A stretch of DNA of 64,000 nt from contig NZ_JAQFII010000001.1 of the NCBI RefSeq assembly GCF_029504575.1, positions 2,268,501 through 2,332,500 of the forward strand. Reading direction: 5' to 3'. Both the position numbers and the translations under genes were made by a program. Every line of letters starts with the position of its first letter. Position 1 is the first letter of the stretch. The stretch comes from Streptomyces sp. SPB162. GTDB lineage: Bacteria; Actinomycetota; Actinomycetes; Streptomycetales; Streptomycetaceae. The notes beneath the pieces were generated by a model that had not been told where the DNA came from, ran no database searches, and saw nothing but the letters and a program-made list of their open reading frames with translations. Of the stretch, positions 52,073 to 61,095 are shown piece by piece.

Positions 52073-54640
52073 GTGGCTGACGTTCCCGTGCCCGGAGACT
52101 TTGACGGAGACGGCACCCTGGACACGGCTTTCTGGCGCTCCTCGGAAGGAACCTGGTTCATCCAGCCAAGTTCCGGTGGCCAGCAGCGCGTGGTTCAGTT
52201 CGGGCAGGATGGCGATATTCCGGTGCCGAATGACTATGACCACGACGGCAAGGTCGACCTCGCGGTCTGGCGCCCCGGCGGACATACCTTGCATGTGCGC
52301 CCGTCCTCCGGTGTACCGGACTGGTCTCTGCTAATTCCGTATGATGGTGAGGTTCCCGGGACCGAGAACCATGACGCGCTCACCTTGTTCGCCTACGCGC
52401 TGTATTCGCTGACCCTGCGACTGCAAGCAGCCGGCCGACCGGACGAGGCAGCCACGGCTGCCCGCGAGGGCATTCGGGTGTTCCTTGGATTGGCGAAGAG
52501 CCCGGGGAAGCTGGATCCCGCCCCGTTTCTCGCCCGCTTGGTGGAGCTGCCGGATCATCTCCCGGCGTCGGAGGCAGTGGCGCCGACCCAGGATGCGGTC
52601 GCCCTCCTGCGGACTCTGGTCGCCACCGACCCCGCCAACCTCGACCACCAGAGCATGTTCGCCTACGCGCTGCATTCGCTGACCCTGCGACTGCAAGCAG
52701 CCGGCCGACCGGACGAGGCAGCCACGGCTGCCCGCGAGGGCATTCGGGTGTTCCTTGGATTGGCGAAGAGCCCGGGGAAGCTGGATCCCGCCCCGTTTCT
52801 CGCCCGCTTGGTGGAGCTGCCGGATCATCTCCCGGCGTCGGAGGCAGTGGCGCCGACCCAGGATGCGGTCGCCCTCCTGCGGACTCTGGTCGCCACCGAC
52901 CCCGCCAACCTCGACCACCAGAGCATGTTCGCCTACGCGCTGCATTCGCTGACCCTGCGACTGCAAGCAGCCGGCCGACCGGACGAGGCAGCTGCTGCCG
53001 GGGCTCAGGCAATGGCGACCGATCACCAAGTCGCTGCGCTCCGGACGGCGCTGTCCGCCCTGGATAGTCTCGGGTATACAGGCGCGGGCGGCACGACCAT
53101 CACGGACGTGCTGCACGTGTATGCAACCGTATGGAGCCTTTCGCTCGGCGGGCGCACCTTCAATGAGCAGCTCGCTGCGGTCACGGACCACCTGGAGGGT
53201 CGATTCTGCACGGTTTCTGACGCCGTGGACGAGCACGGCGGTCTGCGTCCCCTGACTTATGGAGCCCCGGGCGGCAGCTGGCTCCGCACGGCACTGACCT
53301 TTTCCATCAATCCGAACAACGCGGGCCCTCTCCAGCCAGGCGACGTGGGCCTAGCCATCAGTGCGGCCCTCAGCGCGTGGCAGACGGCAAGCGGGTTTTT
53401 GTTCTCCTTTCAACCCGTGACAGCAGGCGGCAACATCCAGGTCTCCTTTGGCGACTCCGGGTTGAACCCCAAGTTCGGCAAGGCAGGCGGGGTCGCGGGC
53501 TCGGGCGGGTACCCGGAGACCTCGCAGAGCGGTCAGGTCTATTTCGACAGCAAGGAACTCTGGACCCGTGACTTCCTCACGTCTGTCGCGATCCACGAAA
53601 TCGGTCACGCCCTCGGTTTGTCGCACTCCACCAACCCAAAATCGGTCATGTACCCGTACTCGCCACCCGCACTGATGGTGGATGCGGAGTCTAGAGACGC
53701 GCTGAAAAACCTCTACGGGTGGAGCCCGCAAGTGCTCCTGGCTGACCGCGGCACCAGCGACCGGCCAGCCCTCGCGGGCGCCGGCCAGGTGGGTCTCACA
53801 TTCTCCAACGAGAAGCTGCGCATGGTGTGGAGAGGAATTTCGGATGACGACTCCCTCTTCGAATCGGAGCTTGTGGGGAATGGGTGGACCCCGCAGCAAT
53901 CGATTCAAGGCGCCTTCGGCTCAAAGTACAGTCCGGCGCTCACCGCGGCACCGGTCGGCGACGCACCGTCGACCGGGCTGCTCATGGCCTGGCGGGGCAT
54001 TCCGGACGACGACGGCCTGTACTGGTCCATGGACGACGGGACGGGCTGGACAGCGCCGACCAATATTCCGGACGTCGGCTCGAATGACCGCCCAAGCCTG
54101 GCGACCTTCGATGTTCCGCACATGGCCTGGCGAGGCATACCCGGCGACGATGGGATCTACTGGTCGCGGTTCACCGCGGGGGAGTGGCAGCCACAACAGA
54201 AGGTTCGTGGTGTGGGAACCTCCAGTGGACCCAGCCTTGTGGCGTTCCAGGACAGGCTGTACATCTTCTGGAAGGGCATCGAAGGCGACTCAAATATCTA
54301 CTACTCGTGGTTCGACAACGCCAACCCCATCTGGCGCCCGCAGCAGGCCGTTTGGTATGCCGACACGGAGGTCGAGGGCGGTGTGCCCGTAAATGTCGGT
54401 ACGAGCCATGGCCCCTCTGCCACCGTGCACGGAGACCGGATCCTGCTGGCGTGGAAGGGCATCGAAGGCGACGCGGGAATCTACTTCAGTTTCTTTGATG
54501 GGAAGGAGTTCACCGGGCAGATTAGGGTGCGTGGCGTGGGGACATCTCGGGGACCCGCTGTCTGCACCTTCAATGGGACCGCGCACATGGCCTGGCGGGG
54601 CGTGGAAGGAGACGACGGTATTTACTGGTCGAGACTGTGA
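52073..54640 (+). CDS. Mosaic matrixin-like metalloprotease: FG-GAP, TPR-like repeats, protease, six-fold lectin-like repeats
   Basis: The 855-residue protein has four parts. Residues 4-100 hold two VCBS/FG-GAP calcium units (PGDFDGDGTLDTAFWR and PNDYDHDGKVDLAVWR). Residues 106-307 are 90-residue TPR-like repeats, two complete and one partial, nearly identical even in DNA. About 340-560 is a zinc protease of matrixin type with HEIGHALGLSH (H508, H512, H518) and the Met-turn SVMYPY. About 570-855 are six repeats of W[RK]G[IV]xxDxx[IL][YF]xS, likely a six-bladed propeller. No signal peptide is visible from GTG 52073, which has AGAGAGAGG upstream. Lower GC and neighbouring transposase remnant suggest transfer. 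I know no protein with this order of parts. Confidence 0.85.
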   Translation: MADVPVPGDFDGDGTLDTAFWRSSEGTWFIQPSSGGQQRVVQFGQDGDIPVPNDYDHDGKVDLAVWRPGGHTLHVRPSSGVPDWSLLIPYDGEVPGTENHDALTLFAYALYSLTLRLQAAGRPDEAATAAREGIRVFLGLAKSPGKLDPAPFLARLVELPDHLPASEAVAPTQDAVALLRTLVATDPANLDHQSMFAYALHSLTLRLQAAGRPDEAATAAREGIRVFLGLAKSPGKLDPAPFLARLVELPDHLPASEAVAPTQDAVALLRTLVATDPANLDHQSMFAYALHSLTLRLQAAGRPDEAAAAGAQAMATDHQVAALRTALSALDSLGYTGAGGTTITDVLHVYATVWSLSLGGRTFNEQLAAVTDHLEGRFCTVSDAVDEHGGLRPLTYGAPGGSWLRTALTFSINPNNAGPLQPGDVGLAISAALSAWQTASGFLFSFQPVTAGGNIQVSFGDSGLNPKFGKAGGVAGSGGYPETSQSGQVYFDSKELWTRDFLTSVAIHEIGHALGLSHSTNPKSVMYPYSPPALMVDAESRDALKNLYGWSPQVLLADRGTSDRPALAGAGQVGLTFSNEKLRMVWRGISDDDSLFESELVGNGWTPQQSIQGAFGSKYSPALTAAPVGDAPSTGLLMAWRGIPDDDGLYWSMDDGTGWTAPTNIPDVGSNDRPSLATFDVPHMAWRGIPGDDGIYWSRFTAGEWQPQQKVRGVGTSSGPSLVAFQDRLYIFWKGIEGDSNIYYSWFDNANPIWRPQQAVWYADTEVEGGVPVNVGTSHGPSATVHGDRILLAWKGIEGDAGIYFSFFDGKEFTGQIRVRGVGTSRGPAVCTFNGTAHMAWRGVEGDDGIYWSRL
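52388..52992. repeat. 270-bp in-frame tandem duplication
   Basis: The segment starting at 52388 recurs at 52658 and partly at 52928, a period of exactly 270 bases (90 codons). I see one substitution (tgtattc versus tgcattc) between copies 1 and 2; the partial third copy ends at 52992. Such identity means recent duplication or gene conversion. Confidence 0.95.
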
Positions 54641-54799
54641 AACCACTGCCCCGTGCCGCCGTCACAGGGAACCACCCGTCACGCATGTATCAAGGCTCCG
54701 GCTGCAGGGGTGACCTTGCGAAGTCGCCCTGCACGGGAGCCTCGATGTGCCGCCACTCTGCCACCGTCTGCCTCGCCAAGCCGCCAACTCTCCTCTCGT

Positions 54800-55720
54800 G
54801 TCGGCTTGGTGGAGAGGCTGGGCATGCTGTCCGATCCCCCACGCGGTCCGGCCGGGCTTGCCGCTGACCTACGACGGCGAGCAGTTCACCATCGCGGAGA
54901 TCGAAGGCCGCCGCATTCTCCTGCAGCAGATCTCCGCGGAAGGCCGTCGCACGTGGCGGCAGATCGACCTGTCGGTGCTGATGGCCCACCTCTCCACCGA
55001 GTTCCTGGTGGAAACTCCGCCAGCACAGCCGGGGGCCACGGCGACTCTGGGTGAACTCAGTATCGCGGAGGACGATGCGCTCACCACCCGGTCCGGCACG
55101 TCCAGGAGGTCCGCTTCAGCTACCAGTTGGGCTCTGCTGAGATGGCGTTGGAGGGCGAACCACGGCCCGACTACGCGCCGGGAGTGCCCTTGATGCACCG
55201 GTACAAGGCGAAGGAGGCCGAACTCGGCGTCAGTGTGACCACGGTGCGCCGGTGGGTGGCACTGGTGGAAGAGTCGGGGCCAGCGGGGGGCCTGGTGAGC
55301 AAGCGCGAGCCCACGAGCGGGTTGGACCGTGTGGATTCGCGCTGGCTGGAGATGGCACGCTCGGTGATCAAGAGGCTTGAGAAGTCCAGTGGGCCGGTTC
55401 GTGGTCTGGTGCTGATGGAGATCGAAGAACGTGTGGTCAAGGAGTACGGCCCCGGTGTGGTGAGCATCCCGAAACAGACAAAGGGGTACGCGCTCCTGAA
55501 GGAGCTCAGCCGGGGGACGAACGCGTTCGACGGCAGGACGAAGGGGAAGCGGTCCATCGCGAACCGTCCCCAGGGGGTCTTCGGCAGACTGCGTGCGACG
55601 CGGCCGGGTGAGTACGTCGCGCTGGACACCAACAGTCTGGATGTCTTCGCGATGGAGCCGGTGACGTGCCGATGGGTGCAGTGCGAGCCAACGGTCACGA
55701 TGGACCTTTACAGCAAGTCC
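54800..55720 (+). pseudogene. Remnant of a Mu/TniA-type DDE transposase
   Basis: Pieces of one protein lie in successive frames: VGLVERLGMLSDPPRGPAG, then YDGEQFTIAEIEGRRILLQQIS to GELSIAEDDALTTR, then RHVQEVRFSYQLGSAEMALEGEPRPDY continuing into a helix-turn-helix region (KAKEAELGVSVTTVRRWVALVEESGPAGG) and the first strands of the integrase core (PGEYVALDTNSLDVFAMEP, EPTVTMDLYSKS). At least two frameshifts (near 54860 and 55090) separate them and the catalytic core is cut at about 55715, after which unrelated GC-rich sequence begins. The element is therefore inactive and marks an old insertion in the island. Confidence 0.8.
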
Positions 55721-55990
55721 CGCTCCCGGCTACCACCGCCCGGGAGCAGACCCCGGTCGGCGATCGATCGCACCCACCGGACGCCGCCGGCCCCCGGAGG
55801 ACGCCGTTGTCCGTGCACCCCGCCGTCAGGGAGCACGCTCCGGTCCCCGATCGCGCGCACCGAGCGCCGCGGGCTCCCCCGGCGGGGGCGCCGCCCTCCT
55901 CATCCGTCGGCTCCGGCTGCCGCCGAACCCCGGCATCCCGGCCGGAGGCCGACTGGCCAAAAGGGGTCCCGGTTTTGTACCGTGGAGAAA
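55721..55990. other. Non-coding GC-rich stretch after the transposase remnant
   Basis: No gene is recognised. Short open frames here lack codon bias and homology signals. The stretch joins the broken transposase to the terminator before the HAD gene. Confidence 0.5.
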
Positions 55991-55993
55991 CAA

Positions 55994-56035
55994 AGTGGCC
56001 CCGCCCGTTTCCCCTGACCGGCGGGCGGGGCCACT
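55994..56035. terminator. Perfect 14-bp hairpin before the HAD gene
   Basis: AGTGGCCCCGCCCG and CGGGCGGGGCCACT form an exact 14-bp stem around a 14-base loop. It ends 22 bases before ATG 56058, so it either terminates transcription from the island or acts in the leader of the HAD gene. Confidence 0.7.
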
Positions 56036-56057
56036 GAGTACCTCTTAAGGAGCACCT

Positions 56058-56720
56058 ATGCCGTCCGCCCCGTCCGTCCTGCCCGCCCGCGCGCTGCTCC
56101 TCGACATGGACGGCACCCTGGTGAACTCCGACGCGGTCGTGGAACGCTGCTGGACCCGCTGGGCCGTGGCGCAGGGGCTGGACCCGAAGGCCGTACTGCG
56201 GGTCGTGCACGGACGGCAGGGCCACGCCACCATGGCGGTGTTGCTCCCGGAGCGCCCGGCGGAGGAGAACTTCGCGGACAACCGGCGGATGCTCGCCGAG
56301 GAGACCGCGGACCTCGACGGCGTCGTGCCCGTCGCGGGCGCGCCCGCCTTCCTGGCGTCGCTCGCCGGCCGGCCGCACGCGCTGGTGACGTCCGCGGACG
56401 AGGCGCTGGCCCGCGCCAGGATGGGCGCCGCCGCGCTGCCGATGCCGGGGGTCATCGTGACCGCCGAGCGCGTGAGCGCGAGCAAGCCCGACCCGGAGGG
56501 CTTCCTCAAGGGCGCCGCCGAGCTGGGCTTCGCCCCCGAGGACTGCATCGTGTTCGAGGACGCCGAGGTCGGCATAGCCGCGGCGAAGGCCGCCGGGATG
56601 CGCGTCGTCGGCGTCGGCCCGCGGGCCGCTGTCCACGCACCCACCGCGCACGTCGACTCGCTGGAGCAGGTGCGGGTGGAGGCCACCGCCGACGGCGGCC
56701 TCCTGGTCCACATCAGCTGA
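56058..56720 (+). CDS. HAD-superfamily sugar-phosphatase-like hydrolase
   Basis: The 220-residue protein has the HAD motifs in order: LLLDMDGTLVNSD (nucleophile Asp), LVTSADEALA (motif II Thr/Ser), SKPDPEGF (motif III Lys) and CIVFEDAEVGIAAAKAAGM (motif IV acidic pair). The cap is the small helical C1 type between motifs I and II, typical of sugar-phosphate phosphatases (glycerol-3-phosphatase or 2-deoxyglucose-6-phosphatase-like). AAGGAGCACCT precedes the ATG. It stands alone between the island and the second dispersed repeat. Confidence 0.9.
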   Translation: MPSAPSVLPARALLLDMDGTLVNSDAVVERCWTRWAVAQGLDPKAVLRVVHGRQGHATMAVLLPERPAEENFADNRRMLAEETADLDGVVPVAGAPAFLASLAGRPHALVTSADEALARARMGAAALPMPGVIVTAERVSASKPDPEGFLKGAAELGFAPEDCIVFEDAEVGIAAAKAAGMRVVGVGPRAAVHAPTAHVDSLEQVRVEATADGGLLVHIS

Positions 56721-56773
56721 GAGCCGCGCCCGCGACTAGGCGTATTGACCCGTAGCGTTGTTGACTCGGCTGA

Positions 56774-56840
56774 TGGGTACGCGGCGTCCGGTGCGGGCGA
56801 CCGCACGGCGGAGGGCCGTCCTCGTACCGGACGTACCTGG
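56774..56840 (-). repeat. Dispersed repeat copy 2 (inverted relative to copy at 22626)
   Basis: On the minus strand this reads TACGTCCGGTACGAGGACG followed by CCTCCGCCGTGCG and CCGGACGCCGCG, closely matching 22626-22690. The two copies are 34 kb apart in opposite orientation, both in intergenic DNA. It is probably a non-coding Streptomyces repeat family. Confidence 0.6.
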
Positions 56841-56909
56841 ACGAGCCCGACAACGCAGCAGGCGTGCGTGCCGGGCGTCGCGGGCCAGCCGGGACTTTCG
56901 CCACGCCCT

Positions 56910-57491
56910 TTAGCCGGTGATCGCCTCGTAGAGGCTGAAGACGGCGAGCACCACCATCACGGCGGCGGCGATCTTGGTGATCAGCGCCAGCGGCACCCGC
57001 TTCATCAGCAGGCGCCCGCCGAAGATCCCCAGCCCGGCGACCGCCCACAGCGCGAGGACCGCGCCGAGGCCGACGGCCACCGGATCGTCGTAGCGGGCGG
57101 CGAGGTTGGCGGTCATGATCTGCGTCAGGTCGCCGAACTCCGCGACCAGGATGAGCGTGAAGCCGGTGCCCGCGACCTTCCAGAAGCTCTGGTCGGCGGG
57201 TTCCGGCACGTCCTCCTCCTCGTCGTCCTTCTGGAACAGCAGCATGGCCGCGCCCGCGAGGAAGAGCACTCCGACGACACCCTGCACCCAGCGGTGCGGG
57301 AGCAGCGTCAGGACGCTGCCCGCCGCGATGGCGAGGCCGACATGGACGACGAAGGCCGCGGCGACGCCGCAGAAGACGTACGACGCGCGGTAGCGGGTGC
57401 CGAGCATAAGGCCGGCGAGCGCGGTCTTGTCCGGCAGTTCTGCCAGGAAGACGACGCCGAAGACGACGGCTGCGACGGTGAAGCTGAACAC
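56910..57491 (-). CDS. TMEM165/GDT1-family cation transporter (Mn2+/Ca2+)
   Basis: The 193-residue protein has six membrane helices and the duplicated E-x-G/P-D-K/L-T signature of the family: FLAELPDKTALAG in the first half and LVAEFGDLTQIMT in the second, with an acidic loop (KDDEEEDVPEP) between. Members exchange Mn2+ or Ca2+ for protons. GTG 57491 is the start. The leader upstream matches a yybP-ykoY manganese riboswitch, which supports Mn2+ export as the function and metal-dependent induction as its control. Confidence 0.88.
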   Translation of the reverse strand: MFSFTVAAVVFGVVFLAELPDKTALAGLMLGTRYRASYVFCGVAAAFVVHVGLAIAAGSVLTLLPHRWVQGVVGVLFLAGAAMLLFQKDDEEEDVPEPADQSFWKVAGTGFTLILVAEFGDLTQIMTANLAARYDDPVAVGLGAVLALWAVAGLGIFGGRLLMKRVPLALITKIAAAVMVVLAVFSLYEAITG

Positions 57492-57579
57492 GGGGGCGAA
57501 TCCTCATCGGTCGGGCTGCCGCACCGAGAGCGCCGGTAAAAGGGGTCGCTTCGGCACGGCAGCGTCAAAACAGAACGCT

Positions 57580-57690
57580 GCGGCCGAAGGTCTCGCTGGC
57601 CCGATGGGAGACCCACCGTGCCTCCGGGCGCCGGCTCAAGGATCTGAGCAGTATGTCGACGGTCCGGCGAAGAGCTACTCCCCTTCTGCG
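57580..57690 (-). ncRNA. yybP-ykoY (manganese) riboswitch-like leader
   Basis: On the minus strand the leader reads AAGGGGAGTAGCTCTT, then GACATACTG, a CCTTGAGCCGGCG arm and finally CCAGCGAGACCTTCGG, which are the conserved parts of the Mn2+-sensing yybP-ykoY element. A GCAGCGT/ACGCTGC hairpin with an internal GTTTTG loop follows and could be the expression platform. It lies between a FetB-like gene and the TMEM165-type transporter it would control. Confidence 0.75.
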
Positions 57691-57694
57691 CCGC

Positions 57695-58540
57695 CTAGTC
57701 TACGCGACGGGTCAGCCGGCCCCTGGCCACCAGCTCCAGGACCGACGAGACCGCCACCGCCTGCACCACCAGCAGCGCGACCAGCACGAAGAGCTGGACG
57801 GCCGCCGCCATCACCGGTGACGCGCCGCCGAGCAGCATGCCGACGAAGGCACCCGGCAGCGTGACCAGGCCCACGGTCCGCGTCTGGTCGAGCCCCGGTA
57901 CCAGCGCGCCCGACGCGGCGGGCCTGGCGATCTCCAGCCGGGCCTCGCGGTCCTCGAACCCCAGCGCCATGGCGGCCTCCACCTCGCCGTGCCGGCCGTG
58001 CAACTCCTCCAGCGCGCGGCGCCCGCCGAGGACCGTCGCGCTGAGCGCGCCGCCGATGAGGATGCCCGCGACCGGGATCAGCGCGATGCCGTCGAGGGGC
58101 ACCAGGCCGGTCAGCACCAGGAGCGCGACGACCGGCAGCGCGCTGACCCCGATCGGCACGGCCGCCCACCGCCAGCTGCGGTCGGCGGTGATCCGGCGTC
58201 CCGCGGTCCACACCGCGACCGCGTACATGACGCCGACGAAGGCGAGCAGTGCCGGCAGGTAGTGGACGACCCAGCCGATGACGAGCGACACGGCCGCGAG
58301 CTGCAGCGCCGCGCGCAGCCCCGCGACGGCGATCCCACGCGCGTAGTTCTCCCGCTCGTCGGCGAGGTGGGCGTAGGCGGCCACGCCGGTGGCCACCACG
58401 AGCAGGACGGCCAGCACGACGCCGAGGGTGCGGTTGACGGGCAGCAGCGAGGAGCCGCCTGCGGACGTCAGGGCCGGAAGAGTGGCGCCGGCCGCGGCAC
58501 CGGCGGAGGACGTGGTGGCGGCGGTCACGACGGCGAGCAC
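57695..58540 (-). CDS. FetB-like (UPF0014) ABC transporter permease
   Basis: The 281-residue membrane protein has seven or eight helices and the UPF0014/FetB pattern (ARGIAVAGLRAALQLAAVSLVIGWVVHYLPALL, ALGFEDREARLEIARPAASGALVPGLDQTRTVGLVTLPGAFVGMLLGGASPVMAA). FetAB is an iron exporter in E. coli; no FetA ATPase gene is seen next to it here. GTG 58540 is chosen by domain start. Next to an Mn2+ exporter, a role in metal homeostasis is plausible. Confidence 0.85.
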   Translation of the reverse strand: MLAVVTAATTSSAGAAAGATLPALTSAGGSSLLPVNRTLGVVLAVLLVVATGVAAYAHLADERENYARGIAVAGLRAALQLAAVSLVIGWVVHYLPALLAFVGVMYAVAVWTAGRRITADRSWRWAAVPIGVSALPVVALLVLTGLVPLDGIALIPVAGILIGGALSATVLGGRRALEELHGRHGEVEAAMALGFEDREARLEIARPAASGALVPGLDQTRTVGLVTLPGAFVGMLLGGASPVMAAAVQLFVLVALLVVQAVAVSSVLELVARGRLTRRVD

Positions 58541-58741
58541 GGGGCCACTGTAGGCGGGTGCGGGTGCGACCGAGGGGAACTGACGACGCGCCACCCCTCG
58601 ACATGACGTGCCCATGTCGCCAATCTGTAACCTGCCGCACCTCGGCGGGTCATGTGGCTCCGGCACGCTTGCCGGGCCGCCGCCCTTGCCGGGGTCCGGT
58701 CGGACACGCCCGCAACCGCCCCCACCCCACAGGGAGTTCGC

Positions 58742-59401
58742 ATGTCCCGGATACGTAGTGTCTACGCGCGTCGACGCGTGAGCGTGCTCACCGCGTTCGC
58801 CGCCGTCGCCGCGGCCCTCGGTCTGCTTGTCACCCCCACCACCGCGCAGGCCGCACCCCCCACGCCGCCCAGCGCCGCGACCGCCCGCACTGAACTGGCC
58901 GCGCTGACCGTACAGGCCGAGGGATCGTCCACCGGCTACAGCCGCGACAAGTTCCCGCACTGGATCACCCAGAGCGGCGCCTGCAACACCCGCGAGGTCG
59001 TCCTCAAGCGCGACGGCACCGGCGTCGTCCAGGACTCCTCCTGTGCCGCCGTCAGCGGCACCTGGCACTCCCCGTACGACGGCGCCACCTGGACCGCCGC
59101 CTCCGACGTCGACATCGACCACATGGTCCCGCTCGCCCAGGCCTGGCGCTCCGGCGCCTCCAGTTGGACCACCGCCCAGCGGCAGGCGTTCGCCAACGAC
59201 CTGACCCACTCCCAGCTGCTCGCCGTCACCGACAACGTCAACCAGGCCAAGGGCGACAAGGACCCCGCCCAGTGGCTGCCGCCGCTGGCCTCGTACCACT
59301 GCACCTACGCCCGCATGTGGGTCTGGGTGAAGTACTCCTACTCGCTGACCGTCGACTCCGCGGAGAAGAGCGCCCTGAGCGCCATCCTCAACGGATGCTG
59401 A
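58742..59401 (+). CDS. Secreted HNH-type nuclease (DUF1524/GmrSD C-like)
   Basis: The 219-residue precursor has a signal peptide (about 1-37, AQAAPPTPP). The mature domain carries the nuclease core: DIDHMVPLAQAWRSGAS (D-H metal/catalytic pair) and then AVTDNVNQAKGDKDPAQWLPP, plus paired cysteines (GACNTRE, SSCAAV, YHCTY, LNGC) that probably form disulfides. This group of extracellular Streptomyces nucleases degrades nucleic acids outside the cell or during mycelial lysis. GGGAG precedes the ATG. It stands alone. Confidence 0.88.
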   Translation: MSRIRSVYARRRVSVLTAFAAVAAALGLLVTPTTAQAAPPTPPSAATARTELAALTVQAEGSSTGYSRDKFPHWITQSGACNTREVVLKRDGTGVVQDSSCAAVSGTWHSPYDGATWTAASDVDIDHMVPLAQAWRSGASSWTTAQRQAFANDLTHSQLLAVTDNVNQAKGDKDPAQWLPPLASYHCTYARMWVWVKYSYSLTVDSAEKSALSAILNGC

Positions 59402-59475
59402 TGGCCTGACCGGTGACTCCCGCCTCCCTTCCGGCGTCCGTACCCTGGGGGTCGTCGGAAGGGAGGCAGGTCACC

Positions 59476-61095
59476 TTGGCCGAGCTTCGTTTGGGACCAC
59501 TGTTGCGGTACGTGGGCGAGGACAGCGCGACCGTGTGGATCGAGGCTGACCGCCCGTGCGAGGCGGTCGTCGCCTGCGACGGGGGCGGCGCCGGAAGCGC
59601 CGCCGGGACCGCGAGGACATGGCAGGTCGCCGGCCACCACTACGCGCTGGTCACCGTCACCGGGCTGCGTCCCGGGGCCGAGACCCCGTACGCCGTGCAC
59701 CTCGACGGCCGCCAGGTGTGGCCGCCGGCCGCCTCCCCGTACCCGCCCAGCACGATCCGCACCGCCGCGGGCGGCAGCGCCCCGCTGCGCGTCGCCTTCG
59801 GTTCCTGCCGGTGGGCCGCGCCCGCGCAACACTCCCGTGATCCGGTCGGCCCCGACGCCCTCGACACCCTGGCCCAGGAGATCGTGCGGGACGGCACCGC
59901 CCGCCCTGACGTGCTGCTCCTGCTCGGCGACCAGGTCTACGCGGACGAGACCTCGAAGGCCACCCGCCGCTGGCTCTCGCGCCGCCGCGACCTCGCCGAC
60001 CCGCCCTGGGACCAGGTCGCGGACTACGAGGAGTACACCCACCTCTACTACGAGTCCTGGCTCGACCCCGCGGTGCGCTGGCTGCTGTCCACCATCCCCA
60101 GCTGCATGATCTTCGACGACCACGACGTGATCGACGACTGGAACACCTCGGAGGCCTGGCTCCGTGAGATCCGCGGCACCGCCTGGTGGCAGGAGCGCAT
60201 CCTCGGCGGGCTGATGTCGTACTGGGTCCACCAGCACCTGGGCAACCTCTCCCCGGACGAGCTGGCCGCCGACGAGCTGTTCGCCACCGTGCGGGCCGCC
60301 GCCGACGGCACCGAGGCCGTCCGCGCCTTCGCCACCCGCGCCGACGCCGACGCCGAATCGGTGCGCTGGAGCTACCGGCGCGACTTCGGCCGGGTCCGGC
60401 TGCTGATGGTCGACTCCCGGGCCGCCCGCGTCCTGGAGGAGGACCGGCGCTCGATGCTCGACGCCGCCGAATGGGACTGGTTGCGCGACCAGGCGCTGTC
60501 CGACGGCTCGTACGACCACCTGCTGGTCGGCACGTCGCTGCCCTGGCTGCTGCCGCACGCCGTGCACGCCGCCGAGGAGTGGGACGCGGCGCTCTGCCGG
60601 GGCGTGCGGGGCCCGCGGTGGGCGGAGCGCGGCGAGAAGCTGCGCCAGGCGGCCGACCTGGAGCACTGGGCGGCGTTCCGCACCTCCTTCGACGCGCTCG
60701 CCGGACTCTTCGCCGAGGTGGGCAGCGGGCCGCGGGCGCCCGCGACCATCTGCGTCCTGTCCGGCGACGTGCACCACGCGTACGTCGCCGAGGCGCACTG
60801 GCCGCGCCCGGTCGGCAGCCGGGTGCTCCAGCTCACCTGCTCGCCCCTCCACAACAGCGTCCCCGCGGCGATTCGGTGGGGATTTCGCCTCGGCTGGAGC
60901 CGCCCGGGCCGCTGGATCGGCCGCGCCCTCGTCCACCACGGTCGGCTCCCGGCGTCCGTCATCCGCTGGACGCGCCTGGGCGGCCCGTGGTTCGGCAACC
61001 AGCTGATGACGCTGACCCTGCGCGGCCGCCTGCTCGACCTCCGGGTGGCCGGCCCCAAGGGCTCGTTCACGCCGTCGACACTCCGGCGGAAATGA
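59476..61095 (+). CDS. PhoD-like phosphatase/phosphodiesterase, TTG start
   Basis: The 539-residue protein has an N-terminal beta domain (LGPLLRYVGEDSATVWIEADRPCEA) and a metallophosphatase domain with RVAFGSCRWAAP, LLLLGDQVYADE, IFDDHDVIDDWN and a late SGDVHHAYVAE, i.e. the PhoD metal ligands. No signal peptide is seen, so it is probably cytoplasmic, unlike Tat-exported PhoD. TTG 59476 with GGGAGG ten bases before it fits the domain start; an in-frame GTG at 59413 is less likely. Substrate unknown. Confidence 0.85.
   Translation: MAELRLGPLLRYVGEDSATVWIEADRPCEAVVACDGGGAGSAAGTARTWQVAGHHYALVTVTGLRPGAETPYAVHLDGRQVWPPAASPYPPSTIRTAAGGSAPLRVAFGSCRWAAPAQHSRDPVGPDALDTLAQEIVRDGTARPDVLLLLGDQVYADETSKATRRWLSRRRDLADPPWDQVADYEEYTHLYYESWLDPAVRWLLSTIPSCMIFDDHDVIDDWNTSEAWLREIRGTAWWQERILGGLMSYWVHQHLGNLSPDELAADELFATVRAAADGTEAVRAFATRADADAESVRWSYRRDFGRVRLLMVDSRAARVLEEDRRSMLDAAEWDWLRDQALSDGSYDHLLVGTSLPWLLPHAVHAAEEWDAALCRGVRGPRWAERGEKLRQAADLEHWAAFRTSFDALAGLFAEVGSGPRAPATICVLSGDVHHAYVAEAHWPRPVGSRVLQLTCSPLHNSVPAAIRWGFRLGWSRPGRWIGRALVHHGRLPASVIRWTRLGGPWFGNQLMTLTLRGRLLDLRVAGPKGSFTPSTLRRK

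Noticed and set aside
52388-52992. Large direct repeat considered as an assembly artefact
   Set aside because: One base differs between copies 1 and 2 and the third copy is partial, which is more like a true biological duplication; kept as a finding with a long-read check proposed.
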